Positions 30,065-40,427 of a DNA stretch of 64,000 bases are shown piece by piece. The stretch's first letter is position 1. Every line of letters begins with the position of its first letter. This DNA is from Saccharomyces paradoxus (Eukaryota; Ascomycota; Saccharomycetes; Saccharomycetales; Saccharomycetaceae), in contig NC_047501.1 in NCBI RefSeq assembly GCF_002079055.1, positions 62,001 to 126,000 of the forward strand, given 5' to 3'. The position numbers and the translations under genes were made by a program. The notes beneath the pieces are model-generated. The model was given only the letters and a program-made list of their open reading frames with translations, was not told where the DNA came from and made no database searches.

Positions 30065-31822
30065 ATGGGGGCAAAGAGCATAGCAGCCTCTTCTACAAAG
30101 AAGATTAAGAAACAGCATAATGGAAAAGTGAAAAAGAGCAAGAAAATCAAGAAAGTACGGAAGTCAAAGAAGCCTAAATCCTTGAGCGACGAAAATGGGG
30201 TAGAAATTGTGTCTAGTCGCAATGATCAAGAGACAAATACATCGCTTAAAGACCATGTCACGGCGGATGGCATTCTTGTATTAGAACATAAATCAGATGA
30301 TGACGAAGGATTCGATGTCTATGATGGACATTTTGATAACCCTACTGATATTCCCTCGACCACTGAAGAAAGTAGAACGCCTTCATTAGCAGTCCACGGG
30401 AATGAAAAGGATCTTGCCAATAATGATGATTTCATTTCTCTTTCGGCTAGTTCTGAGGATGAACAAGCCGAACAGGAAGAAGAGAGACAGAAAGAAGAAT
30501 TAGAAGTTAAGAAAAAAAAGCAAAAGGAGATCCTTAATACTGATTATCCATGGATTTTGAACCATGATCATTCCAAACAAAAAGAAATTTCGGACTGGCT
30601 AACCTTTGAAATTAAGGATTTTGTTGCGTATATTTCACCAAGTCGTGAAGAAATTGAAATTCGTAATCAGACCATAAGTTCAATAAGAGAAGCCGTGAAA
30701 CAGTTATGGCCAGATGCTGATTTGCATGTGTTTGGTTCTTACTCCACCGATTTGTATTTGCCTGGCTCCGATATCGATTGTGTGGTAACTAGCGAGCTTG
30801 GTGGTAAAGAAAGCAGGAATAACCTGTATTCCTTAGCAAGCCATTTGAAAAAAAAAAATCTAGCGACAGAGGTTGAAGTTGTCGCTAAAGCTCGTGTTCC
30901 AATTATCAAGTTTGTCGAGCCACATTCAGGGATCCACATAGATGTTTCGTTTGAAAGAACAAATGGTCTCGAAGCTGCAAAGCTGATTAGAGAGTGGTTA
31001 AACGATACTCCTGGCCTCCGAGAATTAGTTCTTATCGTGAAACAATTTCTACACGCAAGAAGACTAAATAATGTGCATACTGGTGGTCTCGGTGGTTTTA
31101 GTATTATATGTCTTGTTTTTTCATTTCTGCATATGCACCCACGTATAATAACCAACGAAATAGATCCAAAGGACAATTTGGGTGTGCTCCTGATAGAGTT
31201 TTTTGAACTTTATGGCAAAAATTTTGGTTACGATGATGTTGCATTGGGATCATCAGATGGTTATCCAGTGTACTTTCCAAAATCTGCATGGAGTGCTATT
31301 CAGCCTATTAAGAATCCATTTTCACTGGCCATTCAAGACCCAGGTGACGAATCAAATAACATTAGTCGAGGCTCTTTTAATATCCGAGACATCAAAAAAG
31401 CATTCGCTGGTGCTTTTGATCTGTTGACGAATAGATGTTTTGAATTACATTCAGCAACTTTTAAAGATCGATTAGGAAAAAGTATATTGGGCAATGTAAT
31501 CAAGTATCGTGGCAAGGCAAGAGATTTCAAGGATGAAAGAGGTCTGGTACTGAATAAGGCCATTATTGAAAATGAGAACTATCATAAAAAACGTAGCAGA
31601 ATAATTCACGATGAAGATTTTACCGAAGAAACAGCTACCTCTACAGCTACGGCCACCACAACAGATGATGATTATGAAATAACAAACCCACCTACCAAGA
31701 AGGCTAAGATAGAAGCAGAACCTAAAATTGAACCAGCAAAGGAGGAAAGTGGAGAGACACATATCATCATATCCAGCGAAGATGATGATGATGAGGATGG
31801 ATATAATCCTTATACCCTTTAA
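30065..31822 (+). CDS. PAP2: Pap2/Trf4 non-canonical poly(A) polymerase of TRAMP
   Basis: A 585-residue catalytic subunit of the TRAMP complex. It adds short oligo(A) tails to aberrant tRNAs, snoRNA and rRNA precursors and cryptic transcripts so that the exosome degrades them. A Lys-rich basic N-terminus and acidic stretches precede the nucleotidyltransferase domain. The catalytic motif FGSYSTDLYLPGSDID lies at residues 223-238 with Asp236 and Asp238. The third acidic residue is in HIDVSFERTNG. The PAP-associated domain follows. The C-terminus is acidic and Lys-rich (SSEDDDDEDG) and is diverged from S. cerevisiae. Confidence 0.97.
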   Translation: MGAKSIAASSTKKIKKQHNGKVKKSKKIKKVRKSKKPKSLSDENGVEIVSSRNDQETNTSLKDHVTADGILVLEHKSDDDEGFDVYDGHFDNPTDIPSTTEESRTPSLAVHGNEKDLANNDDFISLSASSEDEQAEQEEERQKEELEVKKKKQKEILNTDYPWILNHDHSKQKEISDWLTFEIKDFVAYISPSREEIEIRNQTISSIREAVKQLWPDADLHVFGSYSTDLYLPGSDIDCVVTSELGGKESRNNLYSLASHLKKKNLATEVEVVAKARVPIIKFVEPHSGIHIDVSFERTNGLEAAKLIREWLNDTPGLRELVLIVKQFLHARRLNNVHTGGLGGFSIICLVFSFLHMHPRIITNEIDPKDNLGVLLIEFFELYGKNFGYDDVALGSSDGYPVYFPKSAWSAIQPIKNPFSLAIQDPGDESNNISRGSFNIRDIKKAFAGAFDLLTNRCFELHSATFKDRLGKSILGNVIKYRGKARDFKDERGLVLNKAIIENENYHKKRSRIIHDEDFTEETATSTATATTTDDDYEITNPPTKKAKIEAEPKIEPAKEESGETHIIISSEDDDDEDGYNPYTL

Positions 31823-31913
31823 TGTAGAATGCGTTTTCTGTTTAATAGATGCACAGAGGTATACACGACTGTGTACCTGGATAGAATGTATGTTTAAATA
31901 TGCGTATTATGTA

Positions 31914-32522
31914 TTAGTAATTGGATGTAATTCTGCCTCTATTCTTCTTTTTATCGCTATGCACTTTCTTCTCAAGAAGTCGCTCTTTGTTGGCTTTCTC
32001 TTTTATTTTAGTCCATTTTTTTGCGGTCTCAGCAGTGGTTTCATTAGGAAATTGGCACGTTTGCTGAATTTCTTGAACCAACTTCTTAACGCACTTTAAT
32101 TTGTTGGTTTCCCTTGATCTGGTTTCATCAGATTGAATTACTATAGAATCGCTGCTTTTAGCGTAGTATCGAAACTTACCGCTGCGTAAGATGTTTCTCA
32201 CTTCCTGAGGGATCCAAGTGCAGTTTGATAAACCGGGAAGTGTTAAAGTACATTTACTATTTACCTTATTAACGTTTTGGCCTCCTGGCCCGCTAGCTCG
32301 ATCGTAACGCAAAATAAATTGATTTGAAGGTAAGCCTGTCACATTAAGTGCTCCTACCCAGCTTCTTGCCTGGACGAGGTCAGATTTCTTTCCGACCTTT
32401 CCATTACTGATCAATCGCACTGTTTCTTCAACAAATCTTTGTTCCTTGCAGCGCAGTGTTTGTTGGAGTGAGAGCATAAGAAAGTGCCCAGCAAGTTTAA
32501 ACTTTCCCATGAATATTGTCAT
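31914..32522 (-). CDS. PTH4: Pth4/ICT1-like mitochondrial peptidyl-tRNA hydrolase
   Basis: A 202-residue RF-1-type hydrolase, orthologue of YOL114C and related to human ICT1. The family rescues stalled mitochondrial ribosomes by cleaving peptidyl-tRNA. The GGQ catalytic loop lies at about residues 80-82 (GPGGQNVNKV). The C-terminus is a basic tail (SDKKKNRGR) of the kind that enters the empty mRNA channel. The N-terminus is basic and hydrophobic, fitting mitochondrial import. I start at the ATG giving MTIFMGK, which yields the S. cerevisiae length. The gene converges on PAP2 with about 90 bp between stops. Confidence 0.93.
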   Translation of the reverse strand: MTIFMGKFKLAGHFLMLSLQQTLRCKEQRFVEETVRLISNGKVGKKSDLVQARSWVGALNVTGLPSNQFILRYDRASGPGGQNVNKVNSKCTLTLPGLSNCTWIPQEVRNILRSGKFRYYAKSSDSIVIQSDETRSRETNKLKCVKKLVQEIQQTCQFPNETTAETAKKWTKIKEKANKERLLEKKVHSDKKKNRGRITSNY

Positions 32523-32921
32523 ATGATATTTCTTGGCGTGGTTCCCTTCAGTTTGCTGAAAGGCCAACGATGACGCTTACGACTCTGTTGTTTTTTGCCG
32601 TATACGCCTGATTTCGTCAGCCCCTTGGAAGACACGAAATGTTTACTATCCGCTTCCAGATCTGGTAAAGATCGGTTTGCGATAATTCCTATTGTTGTTA
32701 GCACGGATGTTGTGGTTTGTTGTAAACTAAAAAAAGAATGAAGGAACAGAACACCTTCATCTGACCAAGTTGTGTGGGGAGACCCTCTGTGGTAAGAGAA
32801 TAAATATTCATTTTATGAAAACCTATACCTTGTCTTCCCGATGAATTAATTAGAAGATAAGTACAATTTTTGTAAAGCAAATACTCGACGACAAATAAGC
32901 AGAACGAAAGAATATCTTTCG
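32523..32921. other. PTH4-SKM1 divergent region
   Basis: A shared promoter of about 400 bp. Open frames here are short or start with non-ATG codons. No known site is recognised. Confidence 0.4.
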
Positions 32922-34889
32922 ATGAAGGGCGTAAAAAAGGAAGGATGGATATCTTATAAAGTTGATGGAATATTTTCGTTCTTATGGCAAAAGAGATACT
33001 TGGTACTGAATGATTCGTATTTGGCGTTTTACAAAAGCGATAAGTGTAATGAGGAACCAGTCTTGTCTGTGGCTTTGACTAGTATAACAAACGTTAGCAG
33101 GATACAATTAAAACAAAATTGTTTTGAGATTCTTCGGACAACAGATCAAAAAGAGAACATATCCCCCATAAACTCCTACTTTTATGAATCAAATTCTAAA
33201 AGATCGATATTCATTTCTACAAGAACCGAACGAGATTTGCATGGTTGGCTTGATGCTATTTTTGCCAAATGTCCACTACTTAGCGGCGTTTCATCACCAA
33301 CGAATTTTACACATAAAGTACACGTCGGGTTCGACCCAAAAGTGGGCAATTTTGTTGGAGTACCTGATAGTTGGGCCAAACTACTACAAACCTCAGAAAT
33401 CACCTATGATGATTGGAACAGAAACTCGAAAGCAGTTATTAAAGCATTACAGTTTTATGAAGACTATAATGGACTCGATACTATGCAATTCAATGATCAG
33501 CCCAACACAAGCCTAGATTTGAAGCCTTTAAAAAGTCCGCCAAGGTATATTATAAACAAGAGAACTAATTCTATCAAGAGATCAGTGAGTAAGACTCTTC
33601 GCAAAGGCAAAACAGATTCTATTTTGCCTGTCTATCAATCAGAACTTAAACCATTCCCGAGATCCGGTGATAATAATTGCAGCGTTGCTAACATAGTGGA
33701 CACTAAACTATATGATGAATGCAGAATGTACGCTAGTAAAGAAAATACAGCAGAACTCCAGAGAAATCAGTTAGGAAAGAAAGAACAGCAAGCTATTCAA
33801 AACCATTTGCGAAGGCATGATAGCAATGCGACATTGAAACCCCGTCGACTGGCGCCATCTGCGCCTGCTACAAAAGGACACGATAGTAAAATCAAATCGC
33901 ACAGGGAGGATCTTCTTGAACTTAGGGATAATGATGATTCGTATGAAATAATAATGAAGATGAAAACCGTTGCCATCGACGTAAACCCAAGACCGTATTT
34001 CCAGCTGGTAGAAAAGGCAGGTCAAGGAGCAAGCGGTGCAGTCTACCTGTCAAAGCGAATAAGGCTGCCCCAAGAAAATGATTCGAGATTCTTAAAGTCA
34101 CATTGTCATCGGATCGTAGGAGAAAGTGTGGCTATAAAGCAAATACGATTATCTGAACAACCCAAGAAACAATTGATCATGAATGAACTCCTAGTGATGA
34201 ACGACTCGCGTCAAGAAAATATCGTTAACTTCCTTGAAGCCTATATTATTGATGACGAAGAGTTATGGGTGATAATGGAGTACATGGAAGGGGGCTGTTT
34301 AACAGATATATTGGATGCAGCCGCGGGGAGCAATACTGGCAATAACTCATCGCCGTTAAATGAAAACCAAATGGCATATATAGTAAAAGAGACGTGCCAG
34401 GGTTTGAAGTTTTTACACAACAAAAAGATTATTCATCGGGATATAAAATCTGATAATATCCTTCTTAACTCCCAGGGGTTAGTAAAAATTACAGACTTTG
34501 GGTTTTGTGTGGAACTAACAGAGAAAAGAAGCAAACGTGCTACCATGGTGGGCACCCCATATTGGATGGCACCTGAAATAGTGAATCAGAAGGGCTACGA
34601 TGAGAAAGTCGACGTTTGGTCACTAGGGATAATGCTTATTGAGATGATAGAAGGTGAACCACCTTATCTGAATGAGGATCCCTTAAAGGCACTATATTTG
34701 ATAGCCAATAATGGCTCACCAAAATTAAGGCATCCAGAGTTGGTGTCAAAGGAAACCAAACAGTTCTTAGATGCCTGCTTGCGAGTGAATGTTGAATCAA
34801 GAGCATCAGTGAGGAAATTATTAACGTTTGAATTTTTGCTAATTGCATGCGGTCCTGAGGAGCTCAAAGCAGCCTTAAAGTGGCATTAG
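32922..34889 (+). CDS. SKM1: Skm1 PAK-family protein kinase
   Basis: A 655-residue kinase of the p21-activated group, with Ste20 and Cla4, that acts downstream of Cdc42 and has been linked to down-regulation of sterol uptake genes. A PH domain fills about residues 3-118. A CRIB motif (THKVHVGFDPK) that binds Cdc42-GTP follows near 125-145. The catalytic domain begins near residue 360: Gly loop GQGASGAVYL (367), VAIKQI lysine, HRDIKSDN (about 505), DFG (about 525) and the PAK-type GTPYWMAPE. The order PH-CRIB-kinase is the Cla4/Skm1 arrangement. Confidence 0.97.
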   Translation: MKGVKKEGWISYKVDGIFSFLWQKRYLVLNDSYLAFYKSDKCNEEPVLSVALTSITNVSRIQLKQNCFEILRTTDQKENISPINSYFYESNSKRSIFISTRTERDLHGWLDAIFAKCPLLSGVSSPTNFTHKVHVGFDPKVGNFVGVPDSWAKLLQTSEITYDDWNRNSKAVIKALQFYEDYNGLDTMQFNDQPNTSLDLKPLKSPPRYIINKRTNSIKRSVSKTLRKGKTDSILPVYQSELKPFPRSGDNNCSVANIVDTKLYDECRMYASKENTAELQRNQLGKKEQQAIQNHLRRHDSNATLKPRRLAPSAPATKGHDSKIKSHREDLLELRDNDDSYEIIMKMKTVAIDVNPRPYFQLVEKAGQGASGAVYLSKRIRLPQENDSRFLKSHCHRIVGESVAIKQIRLSEQPKKQLIMNELLVMNDSRQENIVNFLEAYIIDDEELWVIMEYMEGGCLTDILDAAAGSNTGNNSSPLNENQMAYIVKETCQGLKFLHNKKIIHRDIKSDNILLNSQGLVKITDFGFCVELTEKRSKRATMVGTPYWMAPEIVNQKGYDEKVDVWSLGIMLIEMIEGEPPYLNEDPLKALYLIANNGSPKLRHPELVSKETKQFLDACLRVNVESRASVRKLLTFEFLLIACGPEELKAALKWH

Positions 34890-35299
34890 AATTTAGCTTT
34901 TTTATTTATGAGAAATAATAAATATATATATATATATATGGCTTCATATTTTGATTGCATTTTTATTTAATCTGGAACATTACTCTTCTTGATTTATTTA
35001 TAGAAAAAAAAACAACAATGATACGATTGCTTCGCGTTATGTCAATAGAAAATATAAAAAAGAAAAAGAATGTGTTGCTATTCGTTAGGCTGATTTATGG
35101 ATGGAAAACATATCTATAAGCTGAGTATAAAAGCACTTTTAGCGGGGACAGGCAATCATTTTACGAATGGTTTTATAAAGACAAACTATTTTTGAAAAGT
35201 TAGGGATAGTATTTTGTACATTTGACACGAAAGTAATTCAAAATCAAGGAAGCCTCGCACACTTTTACAATTACAGAAGGCAAACTCAGGTATGACAGG
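34890..35299. other. SKM1-MSB4 intergenic region
   Basis: Holds a TA tract at about 34920-34939 in the SKM1 3' end, then the MSB4 promoter and leader with the small uORF listed separately. Confidence 0.5.
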
Positions 35300-35303
35300 A
35301 TGA
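35292..35303 (+). promoter_or_regulatory. Three-codon uORF overlapping the MSB4 start
   Basis: ATG ACA GGA TGA: the stop codon at 35301-35303 overlaps the MSB4 ATG at 35300-35302 in an ATGA arrangement. MSB4 has further in-frame ATGs at 35306 and 35318. Confidence 0.6.
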
Positions 35304-36778
35304 TAATGCCATCAAGTATGTCGACTGAAGCCGCCTTGTTACCGAACGAAAGTGTCTTTGAGACAGTTTCATCATTCAGTGAAGACGATGCCAATTATAG
35401 CGTTCTTGATTTATACGATGACGATGATGAAAAAGATGATAGTTCTTTAGTAGAACGAAAAGAAATATTGACAACACGTGAGCTTGAAAAAGCGAAGGCA
35501 TTTACTAGCTTAGTCATGGCGGATCCTGAGAATTTTGATAGATATGGATTTAGCAAGAAAGGTTATTTCATGAGTCAGGAAGAATATGACAAATGGTGGG
35601 CTGAATATAGTCGATACACCGAGAGAAGAAAAAAAAAGTGGGAGAACTATTTGTCTAAGAATAGGATTGAACTCCACAATGACAATCCTCTGGTATATCC
35701 TGCAAGGACGGAAGAATTGTCAAAATTTGTTAGAAAAGGTTTACCAGCAGAATGGAGAGGGAATGCGTGGTGGTATTTTGCTGGTGGACAACAACAATTA
35801 GACGCTAATATTGGGGTTTATGATAGATTGAAAAGTGACTGCCGCAAGGGCGCTGTATCCGGTAAAGATATGGAAGCTATAGAAAGGGATCTTTATCGAA
35901 CTTTTCCTGATAATATACATTTCCATAAGGAGTCCTTCCAGAATGGAGAACCAGCAATAATCCGATCGTTGCGTCGAGTATTGATGGCTTTTTCTGTTTA
36001 TGATAAGGCTATTGGATATTGCCAATCAATGAATTTTCTTGTTGGCCTGCTATTATTGTTCATGGAAGAAGAGAAAACGTTTTGGATGTTGGTTATTATT
36101 ACCACTAAGTATTTACCTGGCGTGTATGAATCTGATTTAGAGGGTGCGAATGTAGATCAAGGGGTGTTAGTGTTGTGTATCAGGGAATATTTACCTGAAA
36201 TATGGTCACACATTGAGTCATCGTATATGAACGGCAATGGCAGCACTGACCAGGTGTCGGAACCAAAATCAGGTGAAGAGTATCTCTGCAGGTTGCCTAC
36301 CCTGACCTTATGTACGGCAAGTTGGTTTATGAGCTGTTTTGTGGGCGTGGTGCCTATTGAAACGACTCTGAGAATATGGGACTGCTTATTCTATGAAGAG
36401 TCTCATTTCTTATTCAAAGTAGCTTTGGGGATATTGAAATTAAGCGAAAGCGAGTTTTTGGAGAGCAAAAGCCAGAAACTGTTCCGACAGTACTCTTCGT
36501 ACACATTCGGTAGTAGTAATGACTCTGACTCAACTTTCAAAAGACTGAAGAACAAGATTAAAACGCAGGAAGAGGCAGATATGGAGATTTTGCAGGTGAT
36601 TCAAAACTTTCCAAAAAGGTTGCTCAATCCGAATGATATTTTCGAGAAAGTGCTGATGAAGAAGAAGGTTCCGTTAAATAACATCACCCAGGAAAAGATT
36701 GATCGCGGCAGAGAATATGTGGCGATGGCGAGAAACAGGCAAAAGGCGAGTAGCCGCCCAAGAGAAAGAAGAGAATAA
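35300..36778 (+). CDS. MSB4: Msb4 Rab GTPase-activating protein
   Basis: A 492-residue TBC-domain protein. With Msb3 it activates GTP hydrolysis by Sec4 and other Rabs and supports polarised exocytosis and actin organisation at bud sites. The TBC domain starts near residue 145 (RKGLPAEWRGNAWWYFAGG). The catalytic arginine finger is Arg200 in IERDLYRTFPDN, and the glutamine finger is in GYCQSMNF. An acidic N-terminus and a basic C-terminus (NRQKASSRPRERRE) flank it. The first ATG gives the S. cerevisiae length, but it overlaps a uORF. In-frame ATGs at codons 3 and 7 could be used instead. Confidence 0.95.
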   Translation: MIMPSSMSTEAALLPNESVFETVSSFSEDDANYSVLDLYDDDDEKDDSSLVERKEILTTRELEKAKAFTSLVMADPENFDRYGFSKKGYFMSQEEYDKWWAEYSRYTERRKKKWENYLSKNRIELHNDNPLVYPARTEELSKFVRKGLPAEWRGNAWWYFAGGQQQLDANIGVYDRLKSDCRKGAVSGKDMEAIERDLYRTFPDNIHFHKESFQNGEPAIIRSLRRVLMAFSVYDKAIGYCQSMNFLVGLLLLFMEEEKTFWMLVIITTKYLPGVYESDLEGANVDQGVLVLCIREYLPEIWSHIESSYMNGNGSTDQVSEPKSGEEYLCRLPTLTLCTASWFMSCFVGVVPIETTLRIWDCLFYEESHFLFKVALGILKLSESEFLESKSQKLFRQYSSYTFGSSNDSDSTFKRLKNKIKTQEEADMEILQVIQNFPKRLLNPNDIFEKVLMKKKVPLNNITQEKIDRGREYVAMARNRQKASSRPRERRE

Positions 36779-36847
36779 ACAAACGCAATCGTGAAAAAGA
36801 CGTAACTGTGTAAAAAAACAAGTATGTACGTACTAACTATGTTAATC

Positions 36848-37495
<648 letters not shown>

Positions 37496-37774
37496 TTATT
37501 TTCTATGAGGTTTTATTTTTCGCTGTTGTATTTCTTCAATGGTCAACTCCAACCCCTTTCTCCATCTACGTTCTCTTGCACATATTTTCCTCTTTTTCGA
37601 ATTCGTTTGTTTTTTTTTTTTCATCGCAGTTGCCGCGAGATTCGGCTTCCGCCCTGGTTTTGAGACCATTTCCACTTTAAAGTGCGGTGAAAAAGATATA
37701 TATTAACTGAGGGGAGGAGGGAACAAGAAGAAAACTAGATACCATACGATAATATTCCATCTACCCCTTACTAG

Positions 37775-38488
37775 ATGAGCGATAGCCATCACAAGGAAGA
37801 GGATAACTCAAGTACGAGCGAAAGGGCGTTGTTTTTTAATTACCATGAGTTTTCGTATTCATTCTATGAAGACCTCGGCTCCGAAGACGCTAAACCCACA
37901 GAGCACGACGAAGACCACAAATTGTGCATAACACATTTCCCGAATGTTTACGCTGCTCGGGGCTCGGCCGAATTCCAGGTGACCCGGGTGGTACGAGTTC
38001 CCCGGCGATTCGATGAGTGTCGTACCAGCCTTGAAACGCCACAATTTAGTACGCAGCTTCCCGGAAGCGAGCCGGCGGCAATCGTCGGTGACGACGGCAG
38101 TCGCTTTGCGCGGTGCGGACGTTACGACACTGGGGGTCACGTGTTTGGCTGCTCCTCTGTGTCGCCTCTCTCGGAACACCTTAGTGCGGCAGAGCTCGCA
38201 GAAGTGGTGCACCGGGTAAACGGATTTTTGCTGCGAGAGGAAGGTAAGGTGTACGGGTGGTGTAATCTGTGTGGCCTAGTGTTCGATATGCTTACGGGCG
38301 GTCTGTGGAGCTGGGTTTTGGGGCCCCTTCTTTCTAGACTTGTGTTTCAGGAGTCTCTCGCGTTAGAGCAGTACGTGGCGCAGCTAAACTCGCCGGGAGG
38401 CCTGCTTCACGAGCGCGGTGTGCGCCTAGTCTTGCCCCGACGGTCCGGGTGCCTATCCTTAGATTTCGTCGTGCCCGGACCCAAATAG
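37775..38488 (+). CDS. SHR5: Shr5/Erf4 palmitoyltransferase subunit
   Basis: A 237-residue partner of Erf2 in the ER palmitoyltransferase that modifies Ras2. It belongs to the GCP16/Golgin A7-Erf4 family. The N-terminal third is polar and acidic. The conserved domain spans about residues 65-235 and includes a hydrophobic stretch (LVFDMLTGGLWSWVLG) likely to contact the membrane. Coding sequence from about 37935 to 38200 is strikingly GC-rich compared with the neighbouring genes. The frame is intact. Confidence 0.94.
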   Translation: MSDSHHKEEDNSSTSERALFFNYHEFSYSFYEDLGSEDAKPTEHDEDHKLCITHFPNVYAARGSAEFQVTRVVRVPRRFDECRTSLETPQFSTQLPGSEPAAIVGDDGSRFARCGRYDTGGHVFGCSSVSPLSEHLSAAELAEVVHRVNGFLLREEGKVYGWCNLCGLVFDMLTGGLWSWVLGPLLSRLVFQESLALEQYVAQLNSPGGLLHERGVRLVLPRRSGCLSLDFVVPGPK

Positions 38489-38884
38489 TTAAACATGTGG
38501 TTTGTGGGTGCATCAGGGCTTTATCGTGTTTTATATCGATGGCGGTTTGCGCCTCCAGTGTATTTTTGTATATCCTATTAAGGTTTCTTACCTAATTTTA
38601 TCTTTATCACCTTTAGTTAATGCTGGTTTGCTCTGTTTCTGTTGCTTTCTGTGCGGTTCTCCTCTTCTCTTGTTTCTTCGTGTTGTCCCCCATCGCCGAT
38701 GGGCGTATATATAGAGCGAGTTTTTACGTCGAAGATCATCTCATTTTGTTTGATAACCTTTCTTCTTTCACACTTTTTATTAGTATTTCCGCTTATCTTT
38801 TAATTCTTTTCGACCGCTTTTTATTCTAGTACACTAAAAGTTCAAGTTAAAAAACACACGAAACTACATTCACATCAAATAAAA
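38489..38884. promoter_or_regulatory. ZEO1 promoter region
   Basis: A clear TATA box (TATATATAG) lies at about 38706-38714, 170 bp before the ZEO1 ATG. T/C-rich tracts on both sides and an A-rich leader are typical of strongly expressed yeast genes. Confidence 0.65.
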
Positions 38885-39226
38885 ATGTCTGAAATTCAAA
38901 ACAAAGCTGAAACTGCCGCCCAAGATGCCCAACAAAAGTTGGAAGAAACCAAAGAATCTTTACAAAACAAGGGCCAAGAAGTAAAGGAACAAGCCGAAGC
39001 TTCTATTGATAACCTGAAGAATGAAGCCACTCCAGAAGCCGAACAGGTGAAGAAGGAAGAACAAAACATTGCTGACGGTGTCGAACAAAAGAAGACAGAA
39101 GCTGCCAACAAAGTTGAAGAAACTAAGAAACAAGCTTCCGCTGCTGTCAGCGAGAAGAAGGAAACCAAGAAGGAGGGCGGTTTCTTGAAGAAATTGAACC
39201 GTAAGATTGCCTCTATTTTCAACTAG
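38885..39226 (+). CDS. ZEO1: Zeo1 peripheral plasma-membrane protein
   Basis: A 113-residue, highly charged, almost entirely helical protein (Lys, Glu, Gln and Ala repeats such as AAQDAQQKLEETKES). It interacts with the wall sensor Mid2 and dampens the cell-integrity pathway; raised dosage gives Zeocin resistance. The C-terminus is basic and amphipathic (GGFLKKLNRKIASIFN) and probably anchors it to membranes. Codon use is strongly biased, matching high expression and the strong TATA promoter. Confidence 0.96.
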   Translation: MSEIQNKAETAAQDAQQKLEETKESLQNKGQEVKEQAEASIDNLKNEATPEAEQVKKEEQNIADGVEQKKTEAANKVEETKKQASAAVSEKKETKKEGGFLKKLNRKIASIFN

Positions 39227-39362
39227 TCTCACTCAAATGGAACTGCACTTTACTAGAAAAAAATTTTTTTTTTCTTTTTTTAAAGAGCGGAAAGAAAATG
39301 CTGTTTATTCTGAACCTTTTTACTCAAATTTTTTCTTAATTGTATCTATCTAATAACTAATT

Positions 39363-39363
39363 A

Positions 39364-39422
<59 letters not shown>

Positions 39423-39441
39423 GTAATAATAATAATATCAA
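39363..39441. repeat. (AAT)n trinucleotide microsatellite
   Basis: Over 20 near-perfect AAT units between ZEO1 and tRNA-Gly, with a few interruptions towards the right. On the minus strand it produces a spurious open frame of Ile repeats. Confidence 0.95.
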
Positions 39442-39552
39442 TAATAGTAATAATAATAGTGGAGCCACAAAAAAAAGCTGGGAGAGTGACGTCGGCGGTT
39501 ATTTCACCCCTCCGAGGAAAAACACATATGATAAGACAGCGTGTAAAAAATA

Positions 39553-39624
39553 TGAGCGGTACGAGAATCGAACCCGTGTCCCCACCTTGGAAGGGTGGGA
39601 TGATAACCACTACACTAACCGCCC
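39553..39624 (-). tRNA. tG(UCC): tRNA-Gly(UCC)
   Basis: A 72-nt cloverleaf on the minus strand starting GGGCGGTTAG, with T arm GGGTTCGATTC and anticodon loop CTTCCAA (anticodon UCC). No intron. The acceptor arms pair and CCA is not encoded. A run of six T follows on the coding strand (39545-39550) and serves as Pol III terminator. In S. cerevisiae the gene at this place is SUF1. A Ty4 tau LTR begins 94 bp upstream, the normal Ty target zone. Confidence 0.96.
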
Positions 39625-39717
39625 AGATAATCTGATATCATCTTGGTGAAGAGATCTGGGTCACATTAGGTATCCACATGTTCGCCAACTTACCCAACCC
39701 TAGTTTAAAAATATTGT

Positions 39718-40427
39718 TGTTGGAACGAGTAGTAATTAATAGTGACATGAATTGCAATGGTGACTTTTTAAATGCTTGCATCGTATATTAATGTGCACCT
39801 CGTATACGTTTAGGTGTGATTGCACCTATTGCAGAGGGAATGTTAAACGAGAAGCTCAGACAAATACTGAAGCTGAGTTAAAGATCTATTAGTTGAACAT
39901 GATATGGTAAGTACATATATGAGGAATAAGAGTCATCACATCAATGTATAGTAACTACCGGAATCACTATTATATTGGTCATACTTAATATGATTAATCG
40001 GCTTGTGTTTTATACACCTCTCTTATACATAGTATAAGAAGATTGTTGGAATGAAATTCTAATATCATCTATTCAGTAGCACTCATGTTACTACTATATT
40101 ATCACATGCGGCGTAAGAGGATGGCATAAAGATTGATAAACTGTCGTCCAATCTAATGGAAGCTGAAATGCAAGGATTGATAATGTAATAGGAAAATGAA
40201 TGACAACATATAAAAGGAAAGAAAATAAATATTTATTACGTAGAACTATCGATTCCCTTTTGTCGATCCCTATATCCTCGAGGAGTACTTCTAGTATATC
40301 CTGTATACCCAATATTATAGCCTTTAGTAACAATGGAATCCCAACAATTATCTAATTATTCACCCAATTCTCAAAGATCCATACTTATTTCTTCATTAAT
40401 ACTATTATTAACCTCTAATTATCAACA
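39718..40427 (+). mobile_element. Solo Ty4 tau LTR, split by a delta LTR
   Basis: Solo LTR of the Ty4 (copia-type) family, beginning TGTTGGAACG and ending TATCAACA. It is split by a delta LTR at 40044-40373. Counting the duplicated AAGAT once, the two halves total about 375 bp, close to the usual tau length. No internal Ty4 genes remain, so it arose by LTR-LTR recombination and is a fossil. It is older than the delta inside it. Confidence 0.82.
40044..40373 (+). mobile_element. Solo Ty1/Ty2 delta LTR inside tau
   Basis: About 330 bp, beginning TGTTGGAATG and ending TTCTCA, the expected size and ends of a delta element. A 5-bp target duplication AAGAT flanks it (40039-40043 and 40374-40378), so it looks like a whole solo LTR. 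No internal Ty genes are present. Confidence 0.92.

Noticed and set aside
39350-39610. Minus-strand frame with a long Ile run
   Set aside because: It is the AAT microsatellite read in one frame, and it overlaps the tRNA-Gly gene.
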